This document shows positions 1-8,612 of a stretch of 64,000 nucleotides of DNA, one piece after another (within the stretch, counting starts at the first letter, position 1; each line of letters begins with the position of its first letter). Position numbers and translations under genes: made by a program. The notes under the pieces are model-generated. The model was not told the origin of the DNA. It saw nothing but the letters and a program-made list of their open reading frames with translations, and did no database searches. The DNA comes from Pseudomonas sp. (GTDB lineage: Bacteria; Pseudomonadota; Gammaproteobacteria; Pseudomonadales; Pseudomonadaceae), in NCBI GenBank assembly GCA_030656145.1, contig JAUSOF010000033.1, forward strand, positions 175,421 to 239,420. The letters run 5' to 3'.

Positions 1-315
1 GATACCCATGCGCACCCTATAGAGCGCCCGCTGGCACGGATCAGCAGAATCAAACGGCGTGCGGGCGACTATGATCCAGAAGAAGAAAAAACCTACACCG
101 CACGCCCGGTAATCCAGCTGGATATCTGCATGGGTGAAGCGTTGCGTTCAATAGAAGTGAACTTGACCGACCGCAGTGCATTCCAATACCCGTTATTGAT
201 CGGCTCTGAAGCGCTAAAACGATTCAGTGCACTGGTCGACCCAAGCCTAAAATACGCAGCAGGGAAACCTGGCTGCACCCCTGACGCAAACGTTGGCGCC
301 ACCCCTAATGAGTAA
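1..315 (+). CDS. Retropepsin-like aspartic peptidase, C-terminal part (5' truncated)
   Basis: The frame is open from the first base and ends with TAA at 313-315, so only about 104 C-terminal residues are visible. The piece DRSAFQYPLLIGSEAL, then a short tail, matches the end of the DUF785 family (often mislabelled ATP-dependent zinc protease), whose members have a retropepsin fold. The catalytic Asp region lies outside the window. The next gene starts 5 bp downstream, and the same three families (peptidase, inactive transglutaminase-7TM, ATP-grasp ligase) are commonly neighbours in Pseudomonas, which supports the call. The substrate is unknown. Confidence 0.75.
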   Translation, partial: DTHAHPIERPLARISRIKRRAGDYDPEEEKTYTARPVIQLDICMGEALRSIEVNLTDRSAFQYPLLIGSEALKRFSALVDPSLKYAAGKPGCTPDANVGATPNE

Positions 316-320
316 TACCT

Positions 321-1847
321 ATGCGCTCTCTTAACCTGCATCTGAAAGTCCTGATTACGCTCCTGGTGGGTTTGGGCATTCTGATTACGGCCTACCAGAT
401 TTTCATTCTGGGTATTCCGCTAACCGAAGATGAAACCGATGACCTGTGGAATATCGACGCCAGAGTCGAGTTCCAGGCCAGCCCGCGCGAGCCGGTCAAG
501 CTGCAAATGTTCGTGCCACCCCTGAATCAGGACTACGTCAGCCTTAACGAGAGCTTCATCTCCAACAATTATGGCGTGAGCATCAATCGCGCCAATGGTA
601 ATCGCAAGGTCACCTGGTCTGCCCGCCGCGCCAACGGCAAACAAACCCTTTACTACCGGCTGGTATTAACCAAACGCTACAGTGGCGAACAAGCCAAAAG
701 CACGGGGCCGATTTTCCGCGACAGCATCCCAGTGGAAGGTGCCGAGAAGATTGCCGCTGAAGCCCTGCTCGCGCCAATCCGCCAGCACTCTGCCGACGTA
801 GAAACCTTCATCAGCGAGACCATTAAGCGGGTTAGCAACGTCAACGACGACAACGTCAAACTGTTGCTGGGCGGCGATGCCTCCACTGCAAACAAAGCCA
901 ATGCCATCGAACTGCTGCTGTCCATTGCCCATGTACCAATGGAGCGCGTGCACACCGTACGCCTCGCTGCCGATATCCAGCAAAGCCCTGAGCTTTGGCT
1001 ACGCAGTTTCAACGGTGAAAAATGGCTCTACTTCAACCCCGAATCCGGCCAGCAAGGCATGCCTACAGACCGCCTGATCTGGTGGGTCGGCGATGAAAGC
1101 CTGGTCACGCTTGAGGGCGGCAAGCAGGCGCAAGTCAATTTCACCCTGAGCAACAGCGAGATGAACGCCATCCGCCTGGCCAAACTGACTGACGAAAACA
1201 CCGACGCCGACTTCCTTGAGTACTCCCTCTACGGCCTGCCGCTTTCTACCCAGCAGACCTTCCAGATCATGATGGTGATCCCCATCGGCGTGCTGGTGAT
1301 CCTGATCCTGCGCAACCTTGGCGGCCTGCAAACCCTGGGGACATTTACGCCGGTACTGATTGCCTTGGCTTTCCGTGAAACCCAGCTGGGCTTCGGCATC
1401 ATCCTGTTCACGATCATTACCGCCCTGGGCCTGTCATTACGCTCCTACCTCGAACACCTGAAGCTACAAATGCTGCCCAGATTGTCAGTGGTCTTGACCT
1501 TTGTGGTGGTACTGATCGCGGTAATCAGCCTGCTCAGCCATAAACTCGGCCTCGATCGCGGCCTCTCGGTGGCACTGTTCCCGATGGTAATTCTGACCAT
1601 GACCATCGAACGCCTGTCGATCACCTGGGAAGAGCGTGGCGGTGGTCATGCCTTCAAGGTCGCCATTGGCACCCTGGTAGCCGCAACCCTGGCTCACCTG
1701 CTGATGAGCGTGCCGCAGCTGACCTACTTCGTCTTCACCTTCCCGGCTGTACTGATGATCCTGGTGGGCTTCATGCTGGCGATGGGCCGTTATCGCGGCT
1801 ACCGCCTGACCGAACTTTTTCGCTTCAAAGCCTTCCTGAAGGATTGA
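321..1847 (+). CDS. Inactive transglutaminase domain fused to seven transmembrane helices
   Basis: The 508-residue protein has an N-terminal membrane anchor (about residues 7-29), a periplasmic transglutaminase-like region (about 90-290) and a run of hydrophobic helices from about 310 to 500. This is the architecture of the inactive-transglutaminase/7TM family. These proteins are thought to bind peptide or amide substrates rather than crosslink them, because catalytic residues are lost; I could not confirm the loss residue by residue. The gene lies between a peptidase and an ATP-grasp ligase, with gaps of 5 and 3 bp, so the three are almost certainly co-transcribed. The pathway is unknown; related clusters have been linked to osmotic stress. 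Confidence 0.85.
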   Translation: MRSLNLHLKVLITLLVGLGILITAYQIFILGIPLTEDETDDLWNIDARVEFQASPREPVKLQMFVPPLNQDYVSLNESFISNNYGVSINRANGNRKVTWSARRANGKQTLYYRLVLTKRYSGEQAKSTGPIFRDSIPVEGAEKIAAEALLAPIRQHSADVETFISETIKRVSNVNDDNVKLLLGGDASTANKANAIELLLSIAHVPMERVHTVRLAADIQQSPELWLRSFNGEKWLYFNPESGQQGMPTDRLIWWVGDESLVTLEGGKQAQVNFTLSNSEMNAIRLAKLTDENTDADFLEYSLYGLPLSTQQTFQIMMVIPIGVLVILILRNLGGLQTLGTFTPVLIALAFRETQLGFGIILFTIITALGLSLRSYLEHLKLQMLPRLSVVLTFVVVLIAVISLLSHKLGLDRGLSVALFPMVILTMTIERLSITWEERGGGHAFKVAIGTLVAATLAHLLMSVPQLTYFVFTFPAVLMILVGFMLAMGRYRGYRLTELFRFKAFLKD

Positions 1848-1850
1848 GCA

Positions 1851-2837
1851 ATGCTAGGTCTCTGGAAAACATGGAAGGCCCTTGAAGCCAAAGGCATCAT
1901 GGGCATCAACCGACGCAATGCGGACTACGTGCTGAAGTACAACAAGCGCAACCTGTATCCGATTGTCGATGACAAGATCATCACCAAGGAACGCGCCATC
2001 GCAGCCGGTATCGATGTACCGGAAATGTATGGCGTGATCGAGACTGAAAAAGGTATCGATAAGCTGCGCGAGATCATCGGCGACCGCCCGGACTTCGTGG
2101 TCAAGCCAGCGCAAGGTGCTGGCGGTGACGGCATTCTGGTCATCGCCGACCGCTTTGAAGACAAGTACAGGACGGTCTCTGGCAAAATCATCAGCCACGA
2201 GGAAATTGAACACCAGATTTCCAGCATCCTCACCGGCCTTTATTCACTGGGCGGTCACCGTGACCGCGCACTGATCGAGTACCGTGTAACCCCCGACCCG
2301 ATCTTCAAGAGCATCAGCTACGAAGGTGTGCCTGACATTCGCATCATTGTGCTGATGGGCTACCCGGTGATGGCCATGCTCCGCCTGCCGACCCGCCAGT
2401 CCGGCGGCAAGGCCAACCTGCACCAGGGCGCCATTGGTGTGGGCGTAGATCTGGCTACCGGCGTGACCCTGCGCGGCACCTGGCTGAACAATAAAATCAG
2501 CAAGCACCCCGATACCACCAACTCGGTGGACGGCGTTCAGCTACCCAACTGGGATGGCTTTATGAAGCTTGCCGCAGGCTGCTATGAATTGTGCGGCCTC
2601 GGCTATATCGGTGTGGACATGGTTCTCGATCAGGAGAAAGGTCCACTGATTCTCGAGCTCAACGCGCGCCCCGGCCTGAATATTCAGATCGCCAACGACT
2701 GCGGCCTTACCCACCGCACCCACGCGGTAGAAGCGCGACTGGCCGAACTGGCGAAAAAAGGCATAACCGAGACTCCGGAAGAACGCATGCGTTTTTCCCA
2801 GACGCTGTTTGGCCACGTCCCGAAAGCTGATAGCTGA
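1851..2837 (+). CDS. ATP-grasp alpha-L-glutamate ligase-like protein (RimK-related)
   Basis: The 328-residue protein belongs to the RimK-related ATP-grasp ligases. Visible landmarks are FVVKPAQGAGGDGILV (lysine and glycine-rich nucleotide loop, about residues 83-98), DIRIIVLMGYPV, and LILELNARPGLNIQIAN near the C-terminus, where the Glu and Asn should bind Mg-ATP. Family members join an amino acid or peptide to a carboxylate with ATP hydrolysis. The start is 3 bp after the preceding stop, so translation is probably coupled. A strong terminator follows and closes the operon. The acceptor and donor are not known. Confidence 0.87.
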   Translation: MLGLWKTWKALEAKGIMGINRRNADYVLKYNKRNLYPIVDDKIITKERAIAAGIDVPEMYGVIETEKGIDKLREIIGDRPDFVVKPAQGAGGDGILVIADRFEDKYRTVSGKIISHEEIEHQISSILTGLYSLGGHRDRALIEYRVTPDPIFKSISYEGVPDIRIIVLMGYPVMAMLRLPTRQSGGKANLHQGAIGVGVDLATGVTLRGTWLNNKISKHPDTTNSVDGVQLPNWDGFMKLAAGCYELCGLGYIGVDMVLDQEKGPLILELNARPGLNIQIANDCGLTHRTHAVEARLAELAKKGITETPEERMRFSQTLFGHVPKADS

Positions 2838-2907
2838 ACCAAAGAGTCTGCCTGTTTTAGCGCTGCTGACGCCGAAACTGACCACACTAAAAGCGCGTAA
2901 CAATCTG

Positions 2908-2943
2908 AATGCCGCTCACGCTAAACACGTGAGCGGCATTTTT
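2908..2943 (+). terminator. Rho-independent terminator of the ATP-grasp operon
   Basis: A perfect 12-bp stem (2909-2920 with 2928-2939), a 7-nt loop and a T run make a strong terminator 70 bp after the ligase stop. The remainder of the gap to the hiuH stop at 3149 holds nothing I can recognise. Confidence 0.9.
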
Positions 2944-3148
2944 ATGCACAGCCTATTAATTGCGGGAAGATAGGCTAGCCAGGCAGAACAACGGCGCGCC
3001 CGCTACACCCCCATGCCCCAGGTAACCCGTAACGCTTTTGAGTCGAAGCTTCCGACGCCTCAGCCACCCGACAAACATGTAATCAACGCAAAAGGTTGGC
3101 CACGAACAAGCACTTTAATCACCGGCCAGGAACAACAGGCAATCGCCC

Positions 3149-3502
3149 TCAGCTACCGCGGTAGGTGGAATAGCTGTAGGGGGAAATCAGCAGCGGCACG
3201 TGGTAGTGCTCCTGGCTGGCATCGATGCCGAAGCGCAGCACCACCACATCCAGAAAGGCCGGCTCAGGCAGAGCAACGCCACGGGCGCGGTAGTAATCAC
3301 CCGCATGAAAATGCAGCTGATAGACGCCCGAGCGGTAATCATCGCCCTGCAGCACCGGCGCATCACAGCGGCCATCGCTATTGGTCAACACGCTGCCAAG
3401 CAGCTCTAATCGAGCGCCTTCGACCCGGTACAGCTCAACCTTCAGATCGCTGCCAGGGCAGCCGTGCGCGGCATCTAGAACATGTGTAGTCAATCGTCCC
3501 AT
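3149..3502 (-). CDS. hiuH: 5-Hydroxyisourate hydrolase (transthyretin-like)
   Basis: The 117-residue protein hydrolyses 5-hydroxyisourate, the product of urate oxidation, to OHCU. The N-terminus [13 protein letters not shown] carries the conserved catalytic histidine, and the protein ends with YRGS, the tetrapeptide signature that separates HIU hydrolases from transthyretin hormone carriers. No signal peptide is visible, so it should be cytosolic. It is divergent from puuE and shares a 415-bp control region containing two copies of TTGTNNACAA. Only a weak ribosome-binding sequence precedes the ATG. The full length is normal for the family. Confidence 0.95.
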   Translation of the reverse strand: MGRLTTHVLDAAHGCPGSDLKVELYRVEGARLELLGSVLTNSDGRCDAPVLQGDDYRSGVYQLHFHAGDYYRARGVALPEPAFLDVVVLRFGIDASQEHYHVPLLISPYSYSTYRGS

Positions 3503-3653
3503 CGCTTAAGGGCGTCTACGCTGAGCACAAGCCCAGGCAGGCACCACACCTCCTCTACTTGTTGTGAATTCGACAGATTTTTCAGGCTTTGGCGGCCTTG
3601 ACCTGCGGCAGCATAGCATGTCGAAAAAATATATAAGACAATCTTTAACTTAG

Positions 3654-3663
3654 TTGTACACAA
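3654..3663. promoter_or_regulatory. Candidate operator TTGTACACAA upstream of hiuH
   Basis: TTGTACACAA sits 151 bp upstream of the hiuH start codon. It matches a TTGTNNACAA pattern found at five other places in the window, all beside purine or glyoxylate genes. The symmetric short half-sites look like those of GntR-family (FadR or VanR type) regulators. The protein that binds is not identified. Confidence 0.6.
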
Positions 3664-3813
3664 TAACAGCGGCCTTCAACCCGCACAGCTGCCACCCGCT
3701 TGCCAGGGAACAAAGCCGAGCAGAAACGCGCAAACCCGTACATTCCAGATAAAACATCTGGCCTGGGTATTTTGCTGAAGCGGTGTGTTTTTACAAAATA
3801 AGCAAATTTTCGA

Positions 3814-3843
3814 TTTACAAAATACAATGCACTTTGTATACAA
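3814..3843 (+). promoter_or_regulatory. puuE promoter with operator TTGTATACAA over the -10
   Basis: TTTACA (3814-3819) and TATACA (3837-3842) are separated by 17 bp, a good sigma-70 arrangement. The perfect palindrome TTGTATACAA (3834-3843) covers the -10 box, so a bound repressor would block polymerase. An 11-bp direct repeat TTTACAAAATA occurs at 3790-3800 and 3814-3824, 24 bp apart. Transcription would start near 3850, about 70 bp before the puuE GTG. Confidence 0.6.
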
Positions 3844-3917
3844 TTGATCCATCGCGGCTAGCCACCCTACCCAGGGCCAACCCAGTACCCGCAACAATGC
3901 CAAAAAGGAAGACTGCA

Positions 3918-4862
3918 GTGAGCGCTGACTACCCACGCGACCTGATCGGTTACGCCAACAACCCGCCCCACCCGCACTGGCCGAATGATGCGCGCATCGC
4001 CCTGTCGTTTGTTCTCAATTACGAGGAAGGCGGCGAGCGCAACGTGCTGCACGGCGACAAGGAATCCGAGGCGTTTCTCTCCGAGATGGTTTCCGCGCAG
4101 CCGCTGCAAGGCCAGCGCAACCTGTGCATGGAATCGCTCTACGAGTATGGCAGCCGTGCCGGCGTCTGGCGTTTGCTCAACCTGTTCCAGAAACACAACA
4201 TCCCGCTGACCATCTTCGCCGTGGCCATGGCCGCGCAGCGTCACCCGGATGCGATCAAGGCGATGGTCGCCGCCGGTCACGAGATCTGCAGCCACGGCTA
4301 CCGCTGGATCGACTACCAGAACATGGATGAGGCCCAGGAGCGCGAGCATATGCTCGAAGCCATCCGCATCCTCACCGAACTGACTGGCCAGCGTCCGCAG
4401 GGTTGGTACACCGGTCGTACCGGCCCGAACACCCGCCGCCTGGTGCGCGAGGAAGGCGGCTTCCTGTATGACAGCGACACCTACGACGATGACCTGCCCT
4501 ACTGGGACCCGGCCAGCAGCGCAGCCAAACCGCACCTGGTGATTCCTTACACCCTGGACACCAACGACATGCGCTTCACCCAGGTGCAGGGTTTCAACAA
4601 GGGTGATGACTTCTTCGAATACCTGAAAGACGCCTTCGATGTGCTCTACGCCGAAGGTGTGGCTGGCGCGCCGAAGATGCTGTCGATCGGCATGCACTGC
4701 CGCCTGCTTGGCCGTCCGGCGCGTCTGGCGTCACTGGCGCGCTTCCTTGAATACGTGCAGAGCCACGAAAAAGTCTGGTGCGCACGCCGCGTCGACATCG
4801 CCCAACACTGGTACGCGACCCATCCGTTGCACGATCAGCCGTCCAAGGAGAGCTCGAAATGA
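3918..4862 (+). CDS. puuE: Allantoinase PuuE (polysaccharide-deacetylase-like)
   Basis: This cofactor-independent allantoinase opens allantoin to allantoate and belongs to the NodB/polysaccharide deacetylase fold. The protein is 314 residues from the chosen GTG start (VSADYPRDLIGY), which has AAGGA upstream and matches the usual N-terminus of the family. A longer frame from 3783 would begin before the predicted promoter and is rejected. Family markers include RIALSFVLNYEEGGE, LCMESLYEYGSRAG and HEICSHGYRW. The stop overlaps the uraD start by 4 bp (ATGA), so the two are translationally coupled. It acts in the cytosol in the urate pathway. Confidence 0.95.
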   Translation: MSADYPRDLIGYANNPPHPHWPNDARIALSFVLNYEEGGERNVLHGDKESEAFLSEMVSAQPLQGQRNLCMESLYEYGSRAGVWRLLNLFQKHNIPLTIFAVAMAAQRHPDAIKAMVAAGHEICSHGYRWIDYQNMDEAQEREHMLEAIRILTELTGQRPQGWYTGRTGPNTRRLVREEGGFLYDSDTYDDDLPYWDPASSAAKPHLVIPYTLDTNDMRFTQVQGFNKGDDFFEYLKDAFDVLYAEGVAGAPKMLSIGMHCRLLGRPARLASLARFLEYVQSHEKVWCARRVDIAQHWYATHPLHDQPSKESSK

Positions 4863-5374
4863 GCCGTTTTCAAACCCTGACCCCGTCCCGTTTGAGCCGT
4901 GAAGACTTCGTCAACGTCTTCGCCGACATCTACGAGCACTCGCCCTGGGTCGCCGAAAAGGCGTTTGACCTGGGCCAGGACGAAACCATTAACGAAATCA
5001 ACGGCCTGCATCAGCGCATGGCCGACCTGTTGTTCAGTGCCAGCCATGCGACGCAGCTGGCATTGATCAATGCTCACCCGGACCTGGCCGGTAAGGCAGC
5101 CGTACGCGGTGAGTTGACCGCCTCTTCGACGTCGGAGCAGGCTGGTGCGGGCATTCACGCCTGTACCGCAGAAGAGTTCGCCCGCTTTACCGAACTGAAC
5201 GATGCCTACAAAGCCAAGTTCGGCTTCCCCTTCATCATGGCGGTGAAAGGCAGCAATCGGCACCAGATCCTGGCGGCCTTCGAGGAGCGAATTCACAACT
5301 CCCCGGAGCAGGAATTCGCCTGCGCCCTGGCCGAGATCAACAAGATTGCGCTGCTGCGCTTGCAGCAGCTTTAG
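4859..5374 (+). CDS. uraD: OHCU decarboxylase
   Basis: The 171-residue protein decarboxylates 2-oxo-4-hydroxy-4-carboxy-5-ureidoimidazoline to S-allantoin. The start MSRFQTLTPSRLSREDF is chosen because its ATG overlaps the puuE stop and the resulting length is typical. Conserved pieces are NAHPDLAGKAA (with the active-site His) and KFGFPFIMAVKG. Together with HiuH upstream it completes the conversion of 5-hydroxyisourate to allantoin, which PuuE then uses. The allantoicase gene follows after 51 bp in the same direction. Confidence 0.95.
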   Translation: MSRFQTLTPSRLSREDFVNVFADIYEHSPWVAEKAFDLGQDETINEINGLHQRMADLLFSASHATQLALINAHPDLAGKAAVRGELTASSTSEQAGAGIHACTAEEFARFTELNDAYKAKFGFPFIMAVKGSNRHQILAAFEERIHNSPEQEFACALAEINKIALLRLQQL

Positions 5375-5425
5375 GCCGCAAGCCCACCGCCCTCTCCTAA
5401 CGCCATCATCTAAGGCAGACATTCC

Positions 5426-6418
5426 ATGAAAGCTTACGCCGTACCCTTTGAGAAATACGTCAACCTGGCCGACGCCCGCCTGGGCACCCAGGCCATCTCG
5501 GTTACCGACGACTGGTTCGCCGACGTTAACCGTCTGTTCCAGCCGACCCCGGCCGTATGGAAGGAGGGCGTGTTCGATGACAACGGCAAGTGGATGGATG
5601 GCTGGGAGTCACGCCGCAAGCGCTTCGAAGGTTACGACAGCGCGGTGATCCGCCTGGGCGTAGCAGGTTCGATCAAGGGTGTGGACATCGACACCAGCTT
5701 CTTCACCGGCAACTTCCCACCGTCGGCGTCCCTAGAAGGCTGCTTTGTCGCCGCAGGCGACCCGACCGACGCCACCGAGTGGACTGAAGTGCTGGCCGCA
5801 GTCGAACTGCAGGGCAACAGCCACCACTACCATGAAATTGCCGATGCACAGGCCTTCACCCACCTGCGCTTCAACATCTACCCAGACGGCGGCGTCGCCC
5901 GTCTGCGCGTCTACGGCGTGCCGTTCCGCGACTGGTCTAACGTAGGTGACAACGAAGAAGTTGACCTGGCTTGCGCACTGAATGGCGGTCGCGCCCTGGC
6001 TTGTTCGGACGAACACTTCGGACGTATGAGCAACATCCTCAATCCGGGCCGTGGTATCAACATGGGCGATGGTTGGGAAACTGCGCGTCGCCGTACCCCC
6101 GGTAACGACTGGGTGATCGTCGCCCTCGGCCATCCGGGCGAGATCGAACGCATCGTCGTCGACACCCTGCACTTCAAAGGCAACTACCCGGACAGCTGCT
6201 CGATCCAGGCGGCCTTCGTCAAAGGCGGTACCGACAGCCAGATCGAGACCCAGAGCCTGTTCTGGCGCGAACTGCTGCCAAGCCAGAAGCTTTCGATGCA
6301 CGCCGAGCACGAGTTCAGCGAGCAGATCAAGGCGCTGGGCACGATTACCCACGTACGGGTGAACGTATTCCCGGACGGTGGTATCAGCCGTCTGCGTCTG
6401 TTCGGAAAAATCAAGTAA
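5426..6418 (+). CDS. alc: Allantoicase
   Basis: Allantoicase hydrolyses allantoate to ureidoglycolate and urea. The 330-residue protein has two tandem copies of the allantoicase beta-sandwich repeat. The repeats are visible as paired motifs: [11 protein letters not shown] and [12 protein letters not shown] open the halves, GWESRRKR and GWETARRR follow, and [16 protein letters not shown] and [16 protein letters not shown] close them. The length is normal. The gene is part of the puuE-uraD-alc-allA-puuD series, separated from allA by a REP-like hairpin that could adjust downstream expression or mRNA stability. Confidence 0.96.
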   Translation: MKAYAVPFEKYVNLADARLGTQAISVTDDWFADVNRLFQPTPAVWKEGVFDDNGKWMDGWESRRKRFEGYDSAVIRLGVAGSIKGVDIDTSFFTGNFPPSASLEGCFVAAGDPTDATEWTEVLAAVELQGNSHHYHEIADAQAFTHLRFNIYPDGGVARLRVYGVPFRDWSNVGDNEEVDLACALNGGRALACSDEHFGRMSNILNPGRGINMGDGWETARRRTPGNDWVIVALGHPGEIERIVVDTLHFKGNYPDSCSIQAAFVKGGTDSQIETQSLFWRELLPSQKLSMHAEHEFSEQIKALGTITHVRVNVFPDGGISRLRLFGKIK

Positions 6419-6420
6419 CC

Positions 6421-6510
6421 GTAGGAGCCAGCTTGCTGTGGTCCGGCACTCCGGCGATCAATATCTGAAAGGATCGCCAGCAAGGACTCAGCCGTCCGCC
6501 TGGCTCCTAC
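6421..6510. repeat. REP-like hairpin element between alc and allA
   Basis: The outer arms GTAGGAGCCAG (6421-6431) and CTGGCTCCTAC (6500-6510) are perfect complements. An inner pair GGCGATC/GATCGCC (6453-6459, 6471-6477) forms a second stem. This structure is typical of dispersed Pseudomonas REP or BIME elements. It sits inside an operon, so it may act as an mRNA stabiliser or partial terminator. Confidence 0.7.
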
Positions 6511-6551
6511 ACAAACGCACACGCAACCGAACTCAAAAACAGAAGACCCAC

Positions 6552-7055
6552 ATGCGCACATTGATCATCGAGCCGTTAAGCAAAGAAGCCTTCGCCCCCT
6601 TTGGTGACGTTATCGAAACCGAAGGCAGCGAATTCTTCATGATCAACAATGGCTCCACGCGCCGCTATCACAAACTGGCCACGGTCGAGACCGCACAGCC
6701 AGAGGATAAGGCGATCATCAGCATTTTCAGTGCCGAGGCGCTGGAGATGCCGCTGACCATTCGCATGCTGGAGCGTCACCCGCTGGGCAGTCAGGCGTTT
6801 ATTCCGCTGCTCGGCAACCCCTTTCTGATTGTGGTCGCGCCAGTTGGCGATGCACCTGAATCGGAGTTGGTCCGCGCCTTCCGCAGCAACGGCAGGCAGG
6901 GCATTAATTACCATCGCGGCGTCTGGCACCACCCGGTGCTGACGATCGAAAAGCGGGATGACTTCCTGGTGGTTGATCGCAGTGGTTCTGGCAACAACTG
7001 TGATGAGCATTTCTTTAGCGACGAGGAACAACTGCTCCTCGCCCCCCACCAATAA
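6552..7055 (+). CDS. allA: Ureidoglycolate lyase
   Basis: The 167-residue protein cleaves ureidoglycolate to glyoxylate and urea, the final step of the pathway. The start MRTLIIEPLSKEAFAPFGDVIE is the standard N-terminus of the family; a longer frame running back into alc is rejected. Other markers are NGSTRRYHKL, QAFIPL and GINYHRGVWHHPVL, the latter carrying the conserved histidines of this cupin-like fold. The product glyoxylate feeds the gcl gene cluster at 16974, and the urea can pass through the urea channel at 23800. Confidence 0.95.
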   Translation: MRTLIIEPLSKEAFAPFGDVIETEGSEFFMINNGSTRRYHKLATVETAQPEDKAIISIFSAEALEMPLTIRMLERHPLGSQAFIPLLGNPFLIVVAPVGDAPESELVRAFRSNGRQGINYHRGVWHHPVLTIEKRDDFLVVDRSGSGNNCDEHFFSDEEQLLLAPHQ

Positions 7056-7103
7056 GAGAAGCCCAGGAGACCGGCGTGCCGGCACTGGGGAGAGGTACTG
7101 ATA

Positions 7104-8348
7104 ATGGAAGCGCATTTTACTGAGTGGCTGAACCTGGGTATCCGCTGGATCCATATGATCACCGGCATCGCCTGGATCGGCGCATCGTTCTATTTCGTCT
7201 GGCTGGAAAACAACCTCAACCGTTCCAATCCACGCGAGGGGCTGGCCGGCGACCTCTGGGCGATCCATGGTGGCGGCATCTACCACCTGGAAAAATACAA
7301 ACTGGCTCCACCACAAATGCCGGAAAACCTGCACTGGTTCAAATGGGAGGCTTACGCCACCTGGCTGTCAGGCGTGGCCCTGATGCTGGTGGTCTACTAC
7401 CTCAATCCGAGTCTTTACCTGGTCAAGCCCGGTATTGATCTGGCGCCGGGAATGGCCATTGCCATCGGTTTCGGCTCAATGATTGTGGGCTATATGGCCT
7501 ACCACCTTCTCTGCAATTCGGCTCTGGGCAAGCGCCCGGCCCTGCTCGGCGCCGTGCTGTTCGTCTTGCTGATCGCTGCAGCCTATGGCTTCAACCTGAT
7601 TTTCAGCGGTCGCGCGGCCTATATCCATGTCGGTGCGATCATTGGCACCATCATGGTCGGCAATGTGTTCTTCACCATCATGCCCGCCCAGCGCGCACTG
7701 GTTAAGGCCATCGAAAACAACACCACCCCCGACCCAAGCCTGCCGGCCAAAGGCCTGTTGCGTTCGCGCCACAACAACTACTTCACATTGCCGGTGCTGT
7801 TCATCATGATCAGCAACCACTTCCCGAGCACCTACGGCAGCCAATACAACTGGCTGATCCTGGCGGGCATCGCGATGCTGGCGGTACTGGTGCGCCACTA
7901 CTTCAACACCCGCCACGACAGCAACAAATACGTCTGGACCCTGCCTGCCGCCGCCCTGGGCATGATCTGCCTGGCGTTTGTCACCGGCCCGCAAATGAAG
8001 TCGAAAGCGACCGCCGCACCCCAGACCGTCGAGCAGGCAGCAACCGCACAGATGGTTGAGCCGACTGCCCCCGCTGGCACTGCTACTGGCGACTTTGCCC
8101 AGGTCAACAGCGTGATTCAGGAACGCTGCAGCGTGTGCCACTCGGCCACACCGAGCAGCCCGATGTTCAGCGCGGCGCCTGCCGGCTTCATGCTCGACAC
8201 GCCGGAGCAGATCAAGGCCCAGGCCGCGAAGATCCATGCCCAGACCGTCGCCTCGCAGATCATGCCGCTGGGCAACATCACCCAGATGACCCAGGAAGAA
8301 CGTGACTTGATCGGCACCTGGATCGCCCAAGGCGCGCAGCTCGACTGA
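7104..8348 (+). CDS. puuD: Membrane urate hydroxylase PuuD with C-terminal cytochrome c domain
   Basis: The 414-residue protein starts with a membrane domain of about eight helices (residues about 10-290), typical of the PuuD urate oxidase family. It ends with a cytochrome c domain with the haem motif CSVCH at 342-346 and a probable Met ligand in QIMPLGN. It oxidises urate to 5-hydroxyisourate and passes electrons to the respiratory chain, so it replaces soluble uricase. It is the last gene of the purine operon and a strong terminator follows. Confidence 0.95.
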   Translation: MEAHFTEWLNLGIRWIHMITGIAWIGASFYFVWLENNLNRSNPREGLAGDLWAIHGGGIYHLEKYKLAPPQMPENLHWFKWEAYATWLSGVALMLVVYYLNPSLYLVKPGIDLAPGMAIAIGFGSMIVGYMAYHLLCNSALGKRPALLGAVLFVLLIAAAYGFNLIFSGRAAYIHVGAIIGTIMVGNVFFTIMPAQRALVKAIENNTTPDPSLPAKGLLRSRHNNYFTLPVLFIMISNHFPSTYGSQYNWLILAGIAMLAVLVRHYFNTRHDSNKYVWTLPAAALGMICLAFVTGPQMKSKATAAPQTVEQAATAQMVEPTAPAGTATGDFAQVNSVIQERCSVCHSATPSSPMFSAAPAGFMLDTPEQIKAQAAKIHAQTVASQIMPLGNITQMTQEERDLIGTWIAQGAQLD

Positions 8349-8384
8349 GAGGGGCTGACAAGTACTGCAGACCCTTTCACCCGA

Positions 8385-8418
8385 AGCCGCTCACTCACCT
8401 AGAGTGAGCGGCTTTTTT
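8385..8418 (+). terminator. Rho-independent terminator after puuD
   Basis: An 11-bp perfect stem (8385-8395 with 8403-8413), a 7-nt loop and six T residues end the purine operon 36 bp after the puuD stop. The gap from 8419 to the next start at 8613 shows no other clear element. Confidence 0.9.
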
Positions 8419-8612
8419 GTGCCGGGGCCTGACAAAGCCGGGATCAAGACCTATCAAGTGGCAGCCAGCCATAGCGCAGTAAGCCTTGCAGGCAAACAAT
8501 TAAACCGCACACCACCGCGCCGCGCTCTGGAACAGGACTGGCACTGGACAACCGCTGCGGAAAGCCCGTTACAATGTCCGGCTTTTTGACCTCAAGCCCA
8601 TAAGGACAGCCC

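Noticed and set aside
3783-3917. Upstream extension of puuE to an ATG at 3783
   Set aside because: It would start before the predicted promoter -10 and operator. The GTG at 3918 has a ribosome-binding site and gives the family N-terminus.
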